Source: Symbiodinium natans
Taxonomy: Eukaryota; Sar; Dinophyceae; Suessiales; Symbiodiniaceae
Direction of reading: 5' to 3'
Assembly (NCBI GenBank): GCA_905221605.1
Contig: CAJNDS010002519.1
Span: forward strand, 128,501-192,500
DNA: 64,000 nucleotides
This document shows, in pieces, positions 20,871 through 30,941 of the stretch (its first letter is position 1; every line of letters starts with the position of its first letter). The notes under the pieces were generated by a model. It was not told the origin of the DNA and made no database searches. It was given only the letters and a program-made list of their open reading frames with translations. The position numbers and the translations under genes were made by a program.

Positions 20871-22022
20871 AGTGTTGATGCTGGCCAGTGACTCTGACTG
20901 CCTCACTCGGACGGGGCGCCTTGGGCTTTGATCCCTGTAATTGTTCCTGCAGGCAACCTCGCAAGCCTTGAGGCCAGGACGGCAATGGATAGCAGACGGG
21001 TTCTGTGCTGCCGTACAGTCTCCATTGGTCGTGTGTGGCACTCTCGCATTGTTGCTTGTGGCACTTACTGACCTTCTGCATTCTAGAATTTAACGTCACC
21101 CTCCTAGATCTACGTATTCTAACTCGTCTACAGATGTCTACAGGATTCATTGCACAACCCCATGCTCGTGACCAGTGACCACTTGCAGCAGCCGTGGGTC
21201 CTTACAGGCAGCATGCGGCAAGGCCAGCGCAGGCCATGGGGCCCTTCGCCAGCGCGAGGAGGCAGAAATACCATGTGTTTGAACGTCTTCACGCTTGATG
21301 CGCCACAAGGGAATACAAGGAATACGGATGGAGCCGACTCCGGCTAAAATTCGGCCACGAGATCGCAGCGTTTTCACGTTGGAGCGTCTCAATGAAACTT
21401 TCGGATGTGTTCCAGACAAACACCACAGAGAAATGGCAATCTTAATGCATGGTAAGCCGGTAAGCAATTAAACATAGGAGCATGCAGTGTTCGCTCTGCC
21501 TGCAGAACTTACGGCGAGCTTTGGCGCAGGGCCGGGCAGACTTCCAGGCCTGAGTTCCCGCGTTAGGTTTTGCAATGTGACTCGGCATTATGTGACTCCA
21601 CAGCCTTCCCAGAAAGTAGAATCAGCAGCTGACTTTTGCAGGCTAGGCTGTGTAAACACAGGAACTGTAGCTCGTGGTGTCAGAGACGCTGGTGGGACAG
21701 ACCACCCCCATGCCACGGAGCAGAATCTGGATCTAGCCCCTCTCATGCCAATGGGGCAGCAGTAGATAAGAAACTGTACAGATCAGGCATAGCAGCTTCA
21801 TGCCCGCACTTCCTGAAGCGAGCAGTGGACTTGTAGCATCTGCGTAGTAAGTGCCTGAAGCTATATTTCAGAGTCAACCAATGTCAATCATACGGATGCC
21901 GGCAAGCGCATTGTGATTGCTTCTTGTTAAGTATGCGATATACAACTATTTGAGTCGACAGCAACGCTTGAAGAAACGACCTTCAATTGCCGCAGCCGGC
22001 ACGTCAGCTCCGGAAACCAAGT

Positions 22023-22039
22023 CCCCCCCCCCCCCCCCC
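22023..22039. repeat. Poly-C run of 17 before a candidate gene start
   Basis: Seventeen consecutive C residues followed by a pyrimidine-rich leader, about 30 bp before the ATG at 22069. Could serve as the polypyrimidine tract for spliced-leader addition only if an AG follows; none is obvious before the ATG. Confidence 0.8.
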
Positions 22040-22068
22040 TCCCTTTCTGCCCTCTTCGACTCCCACCC

Positions 22069-22239
22069 ATGATCGACCGCCTGGATGACCTGCGCTCAGC
22101 TGCTGCGGCTGCGGCGCGAGGCCGAACACGACGCTCCTCTGGAGCGGCTTCACCCAGGCTGCTGCGCTCTCCAGAGGCTGTGGGCCTGGACAGGGTTTTG
22201 AAGACTTCCGTGTGGACCCATGACGCGGGTCAAGTAGCT
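22069..22239 (+). CDS. Qa-SNARE (syntaxin) gene: candidate first exon
   Basis: An ATG at 22069 opens MIDRLDDLRSAAAAAARGRT, then RRSSGAASPRLLRSPEAVGL. The exon can end at the consensus donor GCT|GTAAGT (GT at 22240). Acidic/Leu residues after Met-x-Asp-Arg-Leu resemble syntaxin N-termini, followed by a low-complexity Ser/Arg linker. The link to the later SNARE exons is by position and order, not proven; 4 kb of introns and unassigned exons lie between. Confidence 0.45.
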
Positions 22240-22420
22240 GTAAGTAGCTGTCCTGACTGCGAAATTGCGACATTTGCCAAGTAAGTAGACGCCAATCTTA
22301 AACGCTGCGTTTGCACAGCAGGTGTGCCATTGGCAGGTGCTCGAAATTCGTACCGTCGTACCTGACAGTTGATGCACATGCGTCTGCAGCGATGCTTGGC
22401 TCAGGCACTGAGGTATAGTC

Positions 22421-22732
22421 ATGGCGCTGGTTCCGCATGAGGCAAAAGGCTTTTCAAAGTCCACCTTGTATGATGGGCTGAAGCTGGTCATGGTTTCAGT
22501 CAGCCAAGAGGAGGAGGAGGAAGTTCAAATGGATCCCGAAAAAGGGCCTTTGGTTATGCAGCTTGACGGCAGCATGACACATCTGCAGACAATCCGTGGT
22601 ATCGCAGGTGGCGGTCAGGTCAGTGAGAAGCTTTGGCCGCAGATGACGGCCACGGAGCAGACATGTGCGCTCTACATTTGCGCAAAGAAGAACCGGTATG
22701 TCAAGGAGCGGCTTGAGAATCAAAACCAGTGA
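22421..22732 (+). CDS. Coding exon of unknown product
   Basis: An open frame of 104 codons including the stop with protein-like content: FSKSTLYDGLKLVMVSVSQE, a Glu run, DPEKGPLVMQLDGSMTHLQT and ICAKKNRYVKERLENQNQ at the end. It lies between the candidate syntaxin exons but does not resemble an Habc helix, so it may be an unrelated small gene or an inserted domain. Confidence 0.4.
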   Translation: MALVPHEAKGFSKSTLYDGLKLVMVSVSQEEEEEVQMDPEKGPLVMQLDGSMTHLQTIRGIAGGGQVSEKLWPQMTATEQTCALYICAKKNRYVKERLENQNQ

Positions 22733-23867
22733 TGAAGAAGGAGATTCTTGAGAAGAGAGACAAGTGAGCTCAGCTGAGTGTCAGGGGCCTCTGAGGAAGA
22801 ATCCAGGTAGTACGACCTTCGGGTCAGCCAAAGTTCGCCAGATCTCCTTTCACCCTGACATACCCTGACACGCTTGGTGTGCCGCCAGTGCATGTCTTGG
22901 ATGGCTTCCGTATGCTTCCGTGATCATGAACAAAAGGCAGCGCTGGTCAGATCTGGGCATTGTATGGAGCGCATGTGCATGTGGACCATGCACGTTCCAA
23001 GCATTTCCGAGCATTCGCCCCCTCCTCGGAGGCCTCGCCGCCACAAACGCCCCAGTGCCTGTGACTGCATGACTTCGCAGAAGGTTGGGGTGATTTAGGG
23101 GCTTGTCTCGAGTCTAGAGCTGTGGAGACCCGCCGGTGTCGGTCGGTTCAAACATGTCTGATTGGTTGTCAAGATTTGCTTTCGGCTGAGGATTACGCCA
23201 TACTCGGTCACCAGCTCGGGCTCGCTTATGCGCGGCCGCGCAATCGACGCAGGCTAACCCTTCTCCTAAGCAGGCTTTTCTTTGTGTTGAGCATGTCATG
23301 ACGTGTGCCTGTGATTTTATGAGTGGGGGTGGGAGCAGTTCGTAAGGCGGGGGCTATCTGTAGTGGAAGAAGGAATCCTAAAGCATGTTCTGATTTGTAT
23401 AGGATTGCAGGTTCGCTGTCAGTCGAAGCAGCGCAACGTTCTCTGGCGAAGCCCTTGAGGTGATCCTCTCCAAGCTTTCTTGGGCAAGTTGGAGTCCGTC
23501 CGCCTCGGGCCCCTCCAGGAGCTAGAAGGCAGATCCTGAAAACTGGCACATGGCACGGCCAATGTTGCGCACAAGTTGTTAAGGATTTAGTACGTGGAGC
23601 TTTGAAACAAACAGCGCTACGGCGCTACAACCTTCGAGATCGCGAAAGCCAAAGTTGATGTGCACCTTCAGGTTCCAGCCATGGGGAGTTGTTGGGATGA
23701 GGGCTTCTTGACTCCCGAAGGTTCGCTCACAGAGGCTCAGACACTCCATGTGGCTGCACTGAGAGCGACGACGGCCAAGGGGGAGAAAGATGTCGGGACC
23801 TCAAAAAGGGTGCAGCAGTGAAGCTCAGCTTGTTTTTTTTTATTTATCTCGCATGGCTCCATTCCAG

Positions 23868-23956
23868 CCGCATGTAAGGCACTGCTCAAAGCTGAAGCTT
23901 GTGCTGAGCGGGCGTCGGCGGCAGCAGCCAGGCACTGCCGGGAGGGAACATCAAAG
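23868..23956 (+). CDS. Syntaxin gene: candidate Habc-domain exon
   Basis: A strong polypyrimidine tract and ATTCCAG| acceptor (23867) precede a frame reading ACKALLKAEACAERASAAAA, then RHCREGTSK, with a possible donor AAG|GTACAT. In syntaxins the second Habc helix is followed by a Gly/Thr/Ser turn before the third helix. EGTSK followed by VHVRRHLE in the continued frame fits that spacing. Identification rests on order and pattern. Confidence 0.4.
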
Positions 23957-24135
23957 GTACATGTCAGAAGGCATCTGGAAATATCTAGAACATCATCGGT
24001 GGGTTTGAAACGGGATGGTCGTGCATTGCTCATGCCGTGCTACACGGTCGTTGCTGCTATGCTTCAGAGTGGCTCCCAGTTGATTCCAGTTACTCGTTGC
24101 TTGAATGTGCAGGACAGGGCCTTGGCCCTAACATC

Positions 24136-24167
24136 CCCTTAAACTGCCCTTAAACTGCCCTTAAACA
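24136..24167. repeat. 11-bp tandem repeat CCCTTAAACTG
   Basis: Three head-to-tail copies, the last diverged at its end (CCCTTAAACA). Confidence 0.85.
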
Positions 24168-24170
24168 TCC

Positions 24171-24372
24171 TTAACTTAAGCCGATGAAGAGCTCCTGAAC
24201 ATCCGAGTTTTGGAGGACGTGCAACGAGCTCCGGTCACTGGCCCCGGAGCCGGGGGCCACCGGCTCGGAGGCTTCTTTGCGTTCTTTTGTGTGTCTAAAA
24301 CATGTCTTAAGCACAGAGCTGAGCAGCTTCTCGAAGAGGACTGCAGCTGGTGTGAAAGACTTCAGGCTTAGG
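24171..24372 (-). CDS. Candidate C-terminal exon, minus strand
   Basis: The minus frame ending at 24171 reads FTPAAVLFEKLLSSVLKTCF, then RHTKERKEASEPVAPGSGAS and LHVLQNSDVQELFIGLS before a stop. It looks coding through to the stop. It lies inside the plus-strand syntaxin model, so either it is nested in an intron or one strand call is wrong. Confidence 0.3.
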
Positions 24373-24763
24373 ATTTCTGATGGTTGGGCTTGGCCTCTGT
24401 TTTGAGATGTTTGGAGAGTCCGGAGACGTGATATGATGTGCAACAGTACTATTGTGGGCTTCAAGGTTGTGTTTTGAAGCGAATAGCGAACTGTGGCCGT
24501 GTGCCGTTCTATGGCTGTCTGGGACTTGGTGCACCTGGCATCGCATGTTGCTTCGGATTGGGTTTGCTGCAAGGCCGCCCTGCGACGGCAGGCCTTCGCG
24601 GGGGTGTCCGTTCTCTTCCAGAGCCCTGCCTGATGTCATAGACTCGCCATCTGAATCTGAGACTCACGGCCTAGCCTTGGTTTGCCCTAAATCCCTAAAT
24701 GAAGTTGGCCACTAAGTAGGTGGAGCCTTAGGTTGTCATTCTTTCATCGGACTTACCGCGCAG

Positions 24764-24846
24764 CTTTGCCTGAGGAATGCATTGAACTCCTACTTCCAGG
24801 CACAAATGAGATTTCGGCAAGAGATGGAGGACCAAAAGCTTCCCGG
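24764..24846 (+). CDS. Syntaxin gene: Habc third-helix exon
   Basis: Acceptor CGCGCAG| at 24763. The frame reads LRNALNSYFQAQMRFRQEME, then DQKLPG, with a possible donor CCCGG|GTTTAT. The pattern (aromatic-x-x-Gln-x-x-x-Arg with flanking Leu) matches the Hc helix of syntaxins, where a helix of the type YxxxQxxxR precedes the RQL motif. The next exon supplies that RQL motif. Confidence 0.5.
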
Positions 24847-24971
24847 GTTTATAGTTTATGGTTTGAAGATGTTTGAAGGCTTCAAAGGCTCCTAAGGGTC
24901 AGTCTGTCCCTGATCGCTTGTGTTTCCTTCTGGTCTCTTGATGTCTCTTGCCTCGGATTCGCCGCAATGAG

Positions 24972-25042
24972 GAGAAAGTTTCTCGGCAGCTCCGTGCAGC
25001 TTTTCCGGAAGCGGATGATACTGTGTTCCGGCAGATGTTGCT
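24972..25042 (+). CDS. Syntaxin gene: exon with RQL motif after Habc
   Basis: Acceptor AATGAG|G at 24971 opens EEKVSRQLRAAFPEADDTVF, then RQML, ending at CT|GTAGGA. In syntaxins the Habc domain ends with Arg-Gln-Leu, a short Pro/Asp loop and an acidic helix of the form D-E-x-(V/I)-x-x-(M/L)-(L/I); all these elements are present in order. This is one of the most diagnostic exons of the model. Confidence 0.55.
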
Positions 25043-25584
25043 GTAGGACATTGGGTGCGGATTGGATTCGTTTGTAGGAGCTTTTTCATGTGTTCGCAGA
25101 AGTCGAGGTTTTTTGTGCCGTGCTGTTGGCCCAAGCTTTTTTCGTTGGAGGTTTGGCTTAATTAGTTGATGCAGCACGATCGTACCAGGTCGTCGAAGCT
25201 GTGGCTGCAGGCTGCTGATCTGGGTTTTTCAGGTTGATGTCGGCATGTCTCTGAGGTGTCTCCCTGTGCTTACTTTCTGCTGGTGTGTGGATTCTTAGAT
25301 CCCTTGCGGGATCTGCAGGCCACTCGCCGCCAACAGTTAGACCAGTCGGACATGTCGCAGGCCGTGCGTCTGCGGCCTCGACGATCCAGAACGCAATGAT
25401 GCGGCAATCAGGCGGGCCAGAGACCCTGCACAAGCCTGCCCACTTAACTGCCCCACGCATCTTGAGGAGTCGGCTTGTTGGGATGTGGATGTGTGGCCCT
25501 GCCTTTTGTGCCCCACCAAAAAGTTTCAGGAAGCACATGTCTTGGCCCTACGAAAGGGCAAGATAGCGCGGCCGAGCTTTGCAA

Positions 25585-25605
25585 CTTGAAGGCCTGGCCT
25601 TCAAG
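25585..25605. repeat. Perfect 21-bp palindrome
   Basis: CTTGAAGGCC, one T, then GGCCTTCAAG: perfect 10-bp arms with a single-base centre. A related imperfect version is at 9819-9837. Confidence 0.9.
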
Positions 25606-26103
25606 GGGCAACTGGGATCCAAGAGACCCGGGCCTTGCTCAATGAGGACCTCGAAGCAATCCCACCAAACGAGACTACCACCTTGCCCAACTCTTTTACG
25701 AATTAGAGCCGGATTTCCTTATTTGAAAGCTGAGCCTAGGGGAACAGAGGCCGAAGACCACCCAACAAAAGTTCGGCTCGGAAGACAAGTCCGTCAAGAG
25801 GATGCAACAATGCCACTGGACCCTGTTTAAGTTGGCAAGCTCAGGACCTTCCGCCTCTCGTCGGCCCAGCCGTTGCGCGTAGAGAGTCAGTGAAGAGTCT
25901 ATAGGCGTAAGTCTACAGGAGCTCAGCCTACCGTGAATGGAGGAGTTGTGCAAGCATGCCCTTCAGAGCTTCCATAGGCACGGCGCCATTGACCACAGCG
26001 AGTGCGCTGCAGGCAACCCGCGAGAAATGCCAGGTTCTAAGATGTTGTTTCGCCTTTGCTAGCGCCGCACGACCCTGATGTCGGGACCTGTGCTACACCA
26101 AAG

Positions 26104-26249
26104 GCGATGAGCTTGCCAACCTAGCACGTGCTGCACGGGATTTGAGCCAGGCCAGACGTGACAAAGCTTCCGGAAAAGGAGTTGAGTGGTACGACAACTA
26201 TCTTGTCCTGGCAGACAATGCTAATCACCCCATTCCTTTGTCCCTCAAA
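26104..26249 (+). CDS. Internal exon, hypothetical protein
   Basis: Acceptor CCAAAG|G at 26103. The frame reads GDELANLARAARDLSQARRD, then KASGKGVEWYDNYLVLADNA and PIPLSLK, with a possible donor CAAA|GTTGCT after 26249; it stays open to 26360. Strong helical pattern, then a Trp-Tyr segment. It lies just before the SNARE exons, but I cannot show it belongs to them. Confidence 0.5.
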
Positions 26250-26379
26250 GTTGCTGTGCTGTTCAAACACGAGAGAGGGAGATATGCAAATTTGCTTCAA
26301 GATCTGAGCCCGTCAGTCCAGTCAAACTTGGGAATGTTTCGAAATCATGCAATATTCTAGGTCTGATTGTACCTGCAAG

Positions 26380-26437
26380 GTGTTTGTGGACGTCGAGTCC
26401 CTGGTAAATTCCCAGGGGGAGATCTTGAATGACATCG
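26380..26437 (+). CDS. Syntaxin gene: SNARE motif, N-terminal half
   Basis: Acceptor CTGCAAG|G at 26379 opens VFVDVESLVNSQGEILNDI. This matches the centre of the Qa-SNARE motif of syntaxins, where a Phe/Asp-rich turn, LV, one or two residues, then QGE(M/I) are invariant. The Gln of QGE is the ionic zero-layer residue and is present. The exon should end near ATC|G at 26436-26437; the alignment resumes in the exon at about 26668. The first few heptads upstream were not located. Confidence 0.65.
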
Positions 26438-26667
26438 GGCGACTTGCTCGGCTTTGGCGATGGAAGAGAGTTCTTTTCGGATGCCCTTTGCAGTAGCAGG
26501 GGCTATGCAAGTCATGGATGAGGTTCTGGCACGATCTGCTACTCTTCCCGATTGTAAACTGTACACCTGATGCCAACTCAGGAGCCATGTAGCGTCCACA
26601 CGGGTGCCTCGACTTGCATTCGCTTCACTTCACCCTAGCGCCGGAGTTGACAAGCCTGCATGCAGAG

Positions 26668-26746
26668 CTCCTGATGCACACGGGTCATGCCGAGGAGCAA
26701 GTGAAGAGGGGGCATGAGGTGCTACTACAGGCCCGGGCTACAGCAC
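26668..26746 (+). CDS. Syntaxin gene: SNARE motif, C-terminal half
   Basis: After GCAGAG| the frame reads LLMHTGHAEEQVKRGHEVLL, then QARATAR, ending near CAGCAC|GTTGCA. It aligns gaplessly with the part of a syntaxin SNARE motif that follows QGE: HA, two acidic residues, V, two charged residues, a small residue, then Leu/Ala at heptad spacing. Joined to the previous exon the spacing from the zero layer is correct to within one residue. Confidence 0.6.
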
Positions 26747-27030
26747 GTTGCATCCCTGCAGAAGCGAGAAGCCTACGCAAATTTAATATGAAAAAGTCCA
26801 TGAAGGACAGGGGAAGGCGTGTGCACTTGCTAGGCTTTGCTGGGTGATTCTCTGTTGCAATCGCAAAAAGTGTGGGTGAAGGCTCCTTGAGAACATTGTG
26901 ACTGCAGAACGATGTAAATCCCACCACTGTTTTCGACCTGCAGGCCAGCCGAGCGCGCAGTGCTTGCAGGTGGCGTTGGACAGCCCTGATCCTGATCCTG
27001 GTGCCCCGCGCTTTCGAGAGGGGGCTTTGA

Positions 27031-27116
27031 GCTGGTGCTCCATTTCGCGCGCTTTGCTTCGTTTATGGATCTTCATAATCTTCATAGTCGGATTTGCTAT
27101 TGTTCTGGAGAGCTGA
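27031..27116 (+). CDS. Syntaxin gene: C-terminal membrane anchor exon
   Basis: The frame ends ...SISRALLRLWIFIIFIVGFA, then IVLES and TGA. A basic patch followed by about 17 hydrophobic residues and a very short tail is the tail-anchor layout of syntaxins. The acceptor is probably TTTGAG| at 27030. Taken alone it could be any tail-anchored protein; its place after the SNARE motif makes syntaxin likely. Confidence 0.55.
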
Positions 27117-27119
27117 GAC

Positions 27120-28970
27120 TTGCCACCCTGCTGGTTAGGTCCGGGTTGGTTTTGTTTTGTGGGCGCTGTTCCGGCATCCGCCTGGTCACGGGGGCACGCT
27201 CAGGAAGCGTTTTTTGCGCGAGTTGACGGGTTCAGCGTGTAGGTCCTGTAGAAAGGGCTGGGGGAAACTGGAAACACCTGAGATTGTGATCTGCCTCATC
27301 CTCTTCATCATTTTCTCCATGGTGAAGAACAAGGCCACACCCGGCACTGCATGCGCGTTCTTGGCCGAACGTCTGAGAGCTGCTCTGCAACTCCCTCTAG
27401 TAGAGGCTCACCCTCACCAGTCGTTCCTGGCCTTCTTGAGCCAGCTGCTTAGCCGGCTGCTTCGCGGAGCTGCCTGTCAATTCTTGGGCGCCTTTTCCCC
27501 TTTCCCTGTTTTCTGGTGAGTTGTCTAGCCATGTTTAGCCCAGTGCCCAGGTCAGGAGCTTTGGAGCCCGACATTAAGGCTTACAGGCTGATGTCTGCCT
27601 GATGCCGATGTTAATGCGACCACCGCTGAAGTGGCAGGTGCCCCCGGCCCAAGGCGGCCAAGGCGAACAAAATTCCACATTGGTTGCAAGACAACCCGAT
27701 AATCCCGACAGGAAGTGATGAAAGTTGGCGCGCCTGCCACCTCCAACTTTTGTAGCCGTTCCCTGGGCATATGTCGGTTGCTAGAGCCGACAAGCATGCC
27801 TGACGACATCCAGCGCGCTCGCATACAAACAGTACTGGCAGCATAGGCCATCGCAAGACCGACTCGGAGAACCCCGGTATTCATACAGTTCTTCAAGCTG
27901 TTCCGTAGCATGTGGCCGTCCATGTCCTCAAACGGTCTTCCTACAGTGAGGCTTCATGTGCCACTTCCGCACTTGAGATCACTTCGGCTTTGCGCTGTCA
28001 TGGTCTACAAGCTGGTCTCAATCGGTTCTGGCCTCCCCAGCCCCACGGTCTAACCATGTCATTGCGCCAGCGCCGAACCTCCTTGCTCGCGGAGTGTGGA
28101 GACCTCCTTCGGCGCATGAACAATGCCCCCTTGATGCAAGGAGGTTGCAGGATGGTGCATATGAAAGCTGTCAGACCCATTATGTTTGGACACCAAAGCC
28201 TGAGCATTGAACAACCCTAGGAGATTCTCAGTCTGAAGGGCAACGTGCGGGTTCGGAGCTCAGCTTGGTTCATCTCACGCCGACATGGGATCTCCTGCTT
28301 TGCCATAGGGTGCTATAGGACAGCTCACCCCAGCTGTGAACAAGTCGTTGTTTCCGTTGCTACTGGTACCGTGGCAGCGCGCGAGTCTCCGACCAGTCAT
28401 CGGAACATGCTCAGCTGCCTGTTGAGATCATAATGCGAGCCAGCACCAACTACAGGTCTTCTGCCGGTGGCGCCCAGCACTGACCGGCCAGGCGCGGTGT
28501 CACCGTTCAAACGCCTACCTTATCCTGTTTTCCGTCTTTGCGACCTGGATGCTCACGTTGAATCTAAACATCGTTTGTGCCAGCTGTGAGCTCTGAAAGC
28601 CTTCTTATCAATAGAAGGAGGCTTCGGAGATGCTTCAGCCCGTGGAGTTTCGGGAGGACCTGCAAGGAATCACCGAGCCAGCCTCAGCCATGAAATGGAG
28701 CCGCTGTGCCCGCTTTGTTCTTATGACGCCTTGGAGCCTCGAGAGTCTTAGACTGAGTCTTAGTGCAATCAAGGGTCTCACGGGTTGGCTCGGGTGGAAC
28801 TTGAGAAAGTTCCTCTGATGCTTACGTGTGGCATGCGTGGCGTCTCGTCCTCGAAGCAGCGCCCGACTAAAAGGGTGTCTGTTGCGTTACTACATCGTAG
28901 TACATTGTAGTACATGTCTTAGAATCAGAAGTGTTAATTCAGAGGTTAATGGCACTCCCTTCCTGCATGG
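27120..28970. other. Unresolved sequence with no confident exon
   Basis: Several frames of 60-120 codons are open (for example 27157-27519 plus, with IVICLILFIIFSM, and 27912-28220 plus), but none has a recognised domain together with clear splice borders. The stretch may contain introns of neighbouring genes. Confidence 0.4.
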
Positions 28971-28975
28971 ACAGA

Positions 28976-29509
28976 TTAGATAAGTGATAAGCTTGTCCTT
29001 CGCGATTCGCAGCGAGAAGCGTCATCACAAAAGTTCAGACCCGAGAGCTGAGCCTTAAATGCGTAAGCCTTTTGTTTGAGGTCTGCTTTGATTTGCCTAG
29101 GGGACCCTGAGCTTCTGTTTTGTGTGACTTGTTGCCTTTGCAGTACAGACTCTCGCTGCTGGGCGGGTTGCAACAAACCCTCTTTGCCATGAGTTTGTCG
29201 GAGCGGTTCCTTTTGAGAGTTATACAGATTCTCCCCCAAAAGGTAAAATCCCCCCCTCCCTTTTATTGGGACCCTCAATAAAAGGTCTACGGCATTCCGC
29301 AGTTGAACGTGACCGGCCTCAGCGAGCAGACGAGGTCGCGCCCTTTCCCCTAGAATTTTCCTCCGTAAAGTGGGATGGTAGTGGGATGTCGGGCAGGCGT
29401 CGGGGAGCCACGTACTTGCAAACGCGTATGTGTCCGGCGTAAACTGGCAATGTGCATGCATGGAGACCTTCAGTGCTGGTGAATGTTCAGAGGATCCAAA
29501 ACCAGTCAA
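28976..29509 (-). CDS. Uncertain 177-codon ORF, minus strand
   Basis: An ATG-initiated minus frame with a credible C-terminal half: LRNAVDLLLRVPIKGRGGFY, then SQKEPLRQTHGKEGLLQPAQ and IKADLKQKAYAFKAQLSGLN. No family is recognised. It is one of the few long frames not explained by a microsatellite or a known gene. A perfect 10-bp hairpin lies inside it. Confidence 0.3.
   Translation of the reverse strand: MTGFGSSEHSPALKVSMHAHCQFTPDTYAFASTWLPDACPTSHYHPTLRRKILGERARPRLLAEAGHVQLRNAVDLLLRVPIKGRGGFYLLGENLYNSQKEPLRQTHGKEGLLQPAQQRESVLQRQQVTQNRSSGSPRQIKADLKQKAYAFKAQLSGLNFCDDASRCESRRTSLSLI
29259..29285. repeat. Hairpin with 10-bp perfect stem
   Basis: CCTTTTATTG, a 7-nt loop GGACCCT, then CAATAAAAGG. 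Confidence 0.9.
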
Positions 29510-29931
29510 GTTTCGAAAAGGGAACTGCTGAGCCTGCTAAGCAGCAAGTAGTTGATGAGACCTCCGTACTGACCATGAGCACGTAGTCACGAACCGTGCT
29601 TCACATTTCTTGGGCTCAAGTGCCACAACGGGGGCGCAGCCGCCCACTTTCCGATAACTCGGAGGCAAAGTGCAAAGTGTGTGTTTCGCATGCTTTCAGA
29701 CTGAGGGCACGCGCTTCCGGTTGCCAGAGGTGGCGCTGCATGGCCCCCATGCGTGGCAATGGAGGAATTTGCTGCGCGTGGCCGACGGGTCAGGGACTTA
29801 GTCAGAGTTTCTCTGCTGCGTTCGTGAGACTGCTCCATGTCATGGCTCAGGGCAGCATGCGGCTTAGCCAGGGTGCCCAGAGGCCAGGAACCTAGGACTC
29901 TGAATGCATCTGTCCATGCCCTGGCCTGGCA

Positions 29932-30062
29932 GGCTGACAAAGGAGCAGCTGGCAGAGATTGAGAAGGCTAAGGACGGGGCGCGTTCAGGGATCCCTTCCA
30001 ATCAGAGCCACCAGAGTCAGTACAACAGTCGAAGTCGCTTGAGGCTCAGAAGTAGAGTTTGA
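29932..30062 (+). CDS. Exon, possibly of the GTPase-like gene
   Basis: After the acceptor CTGGCAG|G the frame reads LTKEQLAEIEKAKDGARSGI, then PSNQSHQSQYNSRSRLRLRS, to a stop at 30060. An in-frame ATG lies just upstream at 29916. Helix plus Ser/Gln/Arg linker. The next exon (about 30095-30167) reads ERHACGPEEVLAGIQSAHEQ, then LRQG. Confidence 0.45.
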
Positions 30063-30438
30063 GTTTCCGGAAAGAAGCACAACATCTGTGCTTAGAGCGG
30101 CATGCTTGTGGACCGGAAGAAGTGCTGGCCGGCATTCAGTCAGCTCATGAACAGCTTAGGCAGGGTACGAAAATGCCAGGGCTTGTTCTCTTCGTCGGGG
30201 CTCCGAGCCAGTTGAGTGCACATACGGCGTATCAATTGTCAGACTTCCTTGTCGCATTGTTCTTGGGTGACGGCAGTTACCAAGCGAACAATTTCCTGAT
30301 GTCCTCCTTCTACTGCTTAAGGGCTCAAAGTGCATGTAAGTCGTTCCTGAATAGAAAACACCCTCAGCATTTCGCTTGCGGGTCTTTATGTAGTAGGCCA
30401 AGCTTGGCTTTATTAAGCTTAAACTTGTCCCATCGCAG

Positions 30439-30744
30439 TGGAAGCGGGAGCTGGATGAGATCTTCGAGCGCAGCATCCATGCCTCCAGGCTGCATCTGAA
30501 TGCCAAACTCAAATGCCCAGCGCTGCATCAATTGTTTGGGACGTTGGTCCAGCCAGCTTTGCAAGCTGCTCTCACGGGCATGGAGTTGCATGATGATGCA
30601 TGGAGGGCTGCGGATGACACGGCTCCGGATGCCAAGGTGACGTCGTTGAAAGATGAAGACTTTGCGAACGTGCTGGGGCCCGGCTGGAAGACGTGCCTCG
30701 ACTGCATTTTCGATTGCATGTCGTGTTCCACTTGGCAGCGATGA
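30439..30744 (+). CDS. Large exon, hypothetical protein (same gene as 29.9 kb)
   Basis: Acceptor CATCGCAG| at 30438. The frame is open for about 100 codons with clear protein character: WKRELDEIFERSIHASRLHL, KCPALHQLFGTLVQPALQAA and DDAWRAADDTAPDAKVTSLK. The stop is at 30742, although an internal donor is possible. Domain unknown, mainly helical. It is followed 200 bp later by the exon with a DAPG motif, suggesting both belong to one large GTPase. Confidence 0.55.
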   Translation, partial: WKRELDEIFERSIHASRLHLNAKLKCPALHQLFGTLVQPALQAALTGMELHDDAWRAADDTAPDAKVTSLKDEDFANVLGPGWKTCLDCIFDCMSCSTWQR

Positions 30745-30941
30745 ACGGGCGAGTTGTCGCTAGAGCGGTGCTCCGGCGTGGATGTTGGCAAACATGAAGG
30801 CAGCACCCCACCAGGATTGACTTCAGCAGCCGCGCTCTGAGATCATAATTTGAACATGTTTTGGTTGTGACATGCTGTGCCGTTAACGCTTCCCGCCCTC
30901 TGCCCAACATTCCCAGAACTTTGCCACACCTCACTGCACAG

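Noticed and set aside
24685-24702. CCCTAAATCCCTAAA, telomere-like
   Set aside because: Only two imperfect units, no array; the TTTAGGG-like motifs near 60.5 kb are also isolated.
29592-29618. CCGTGCTTCACATTTCTTGGGCTCAAG-like leader resemblance (positions given; several insertions)
   Set aside because: It needs about six inserted bases to align, so it is not distinguishable from chance.
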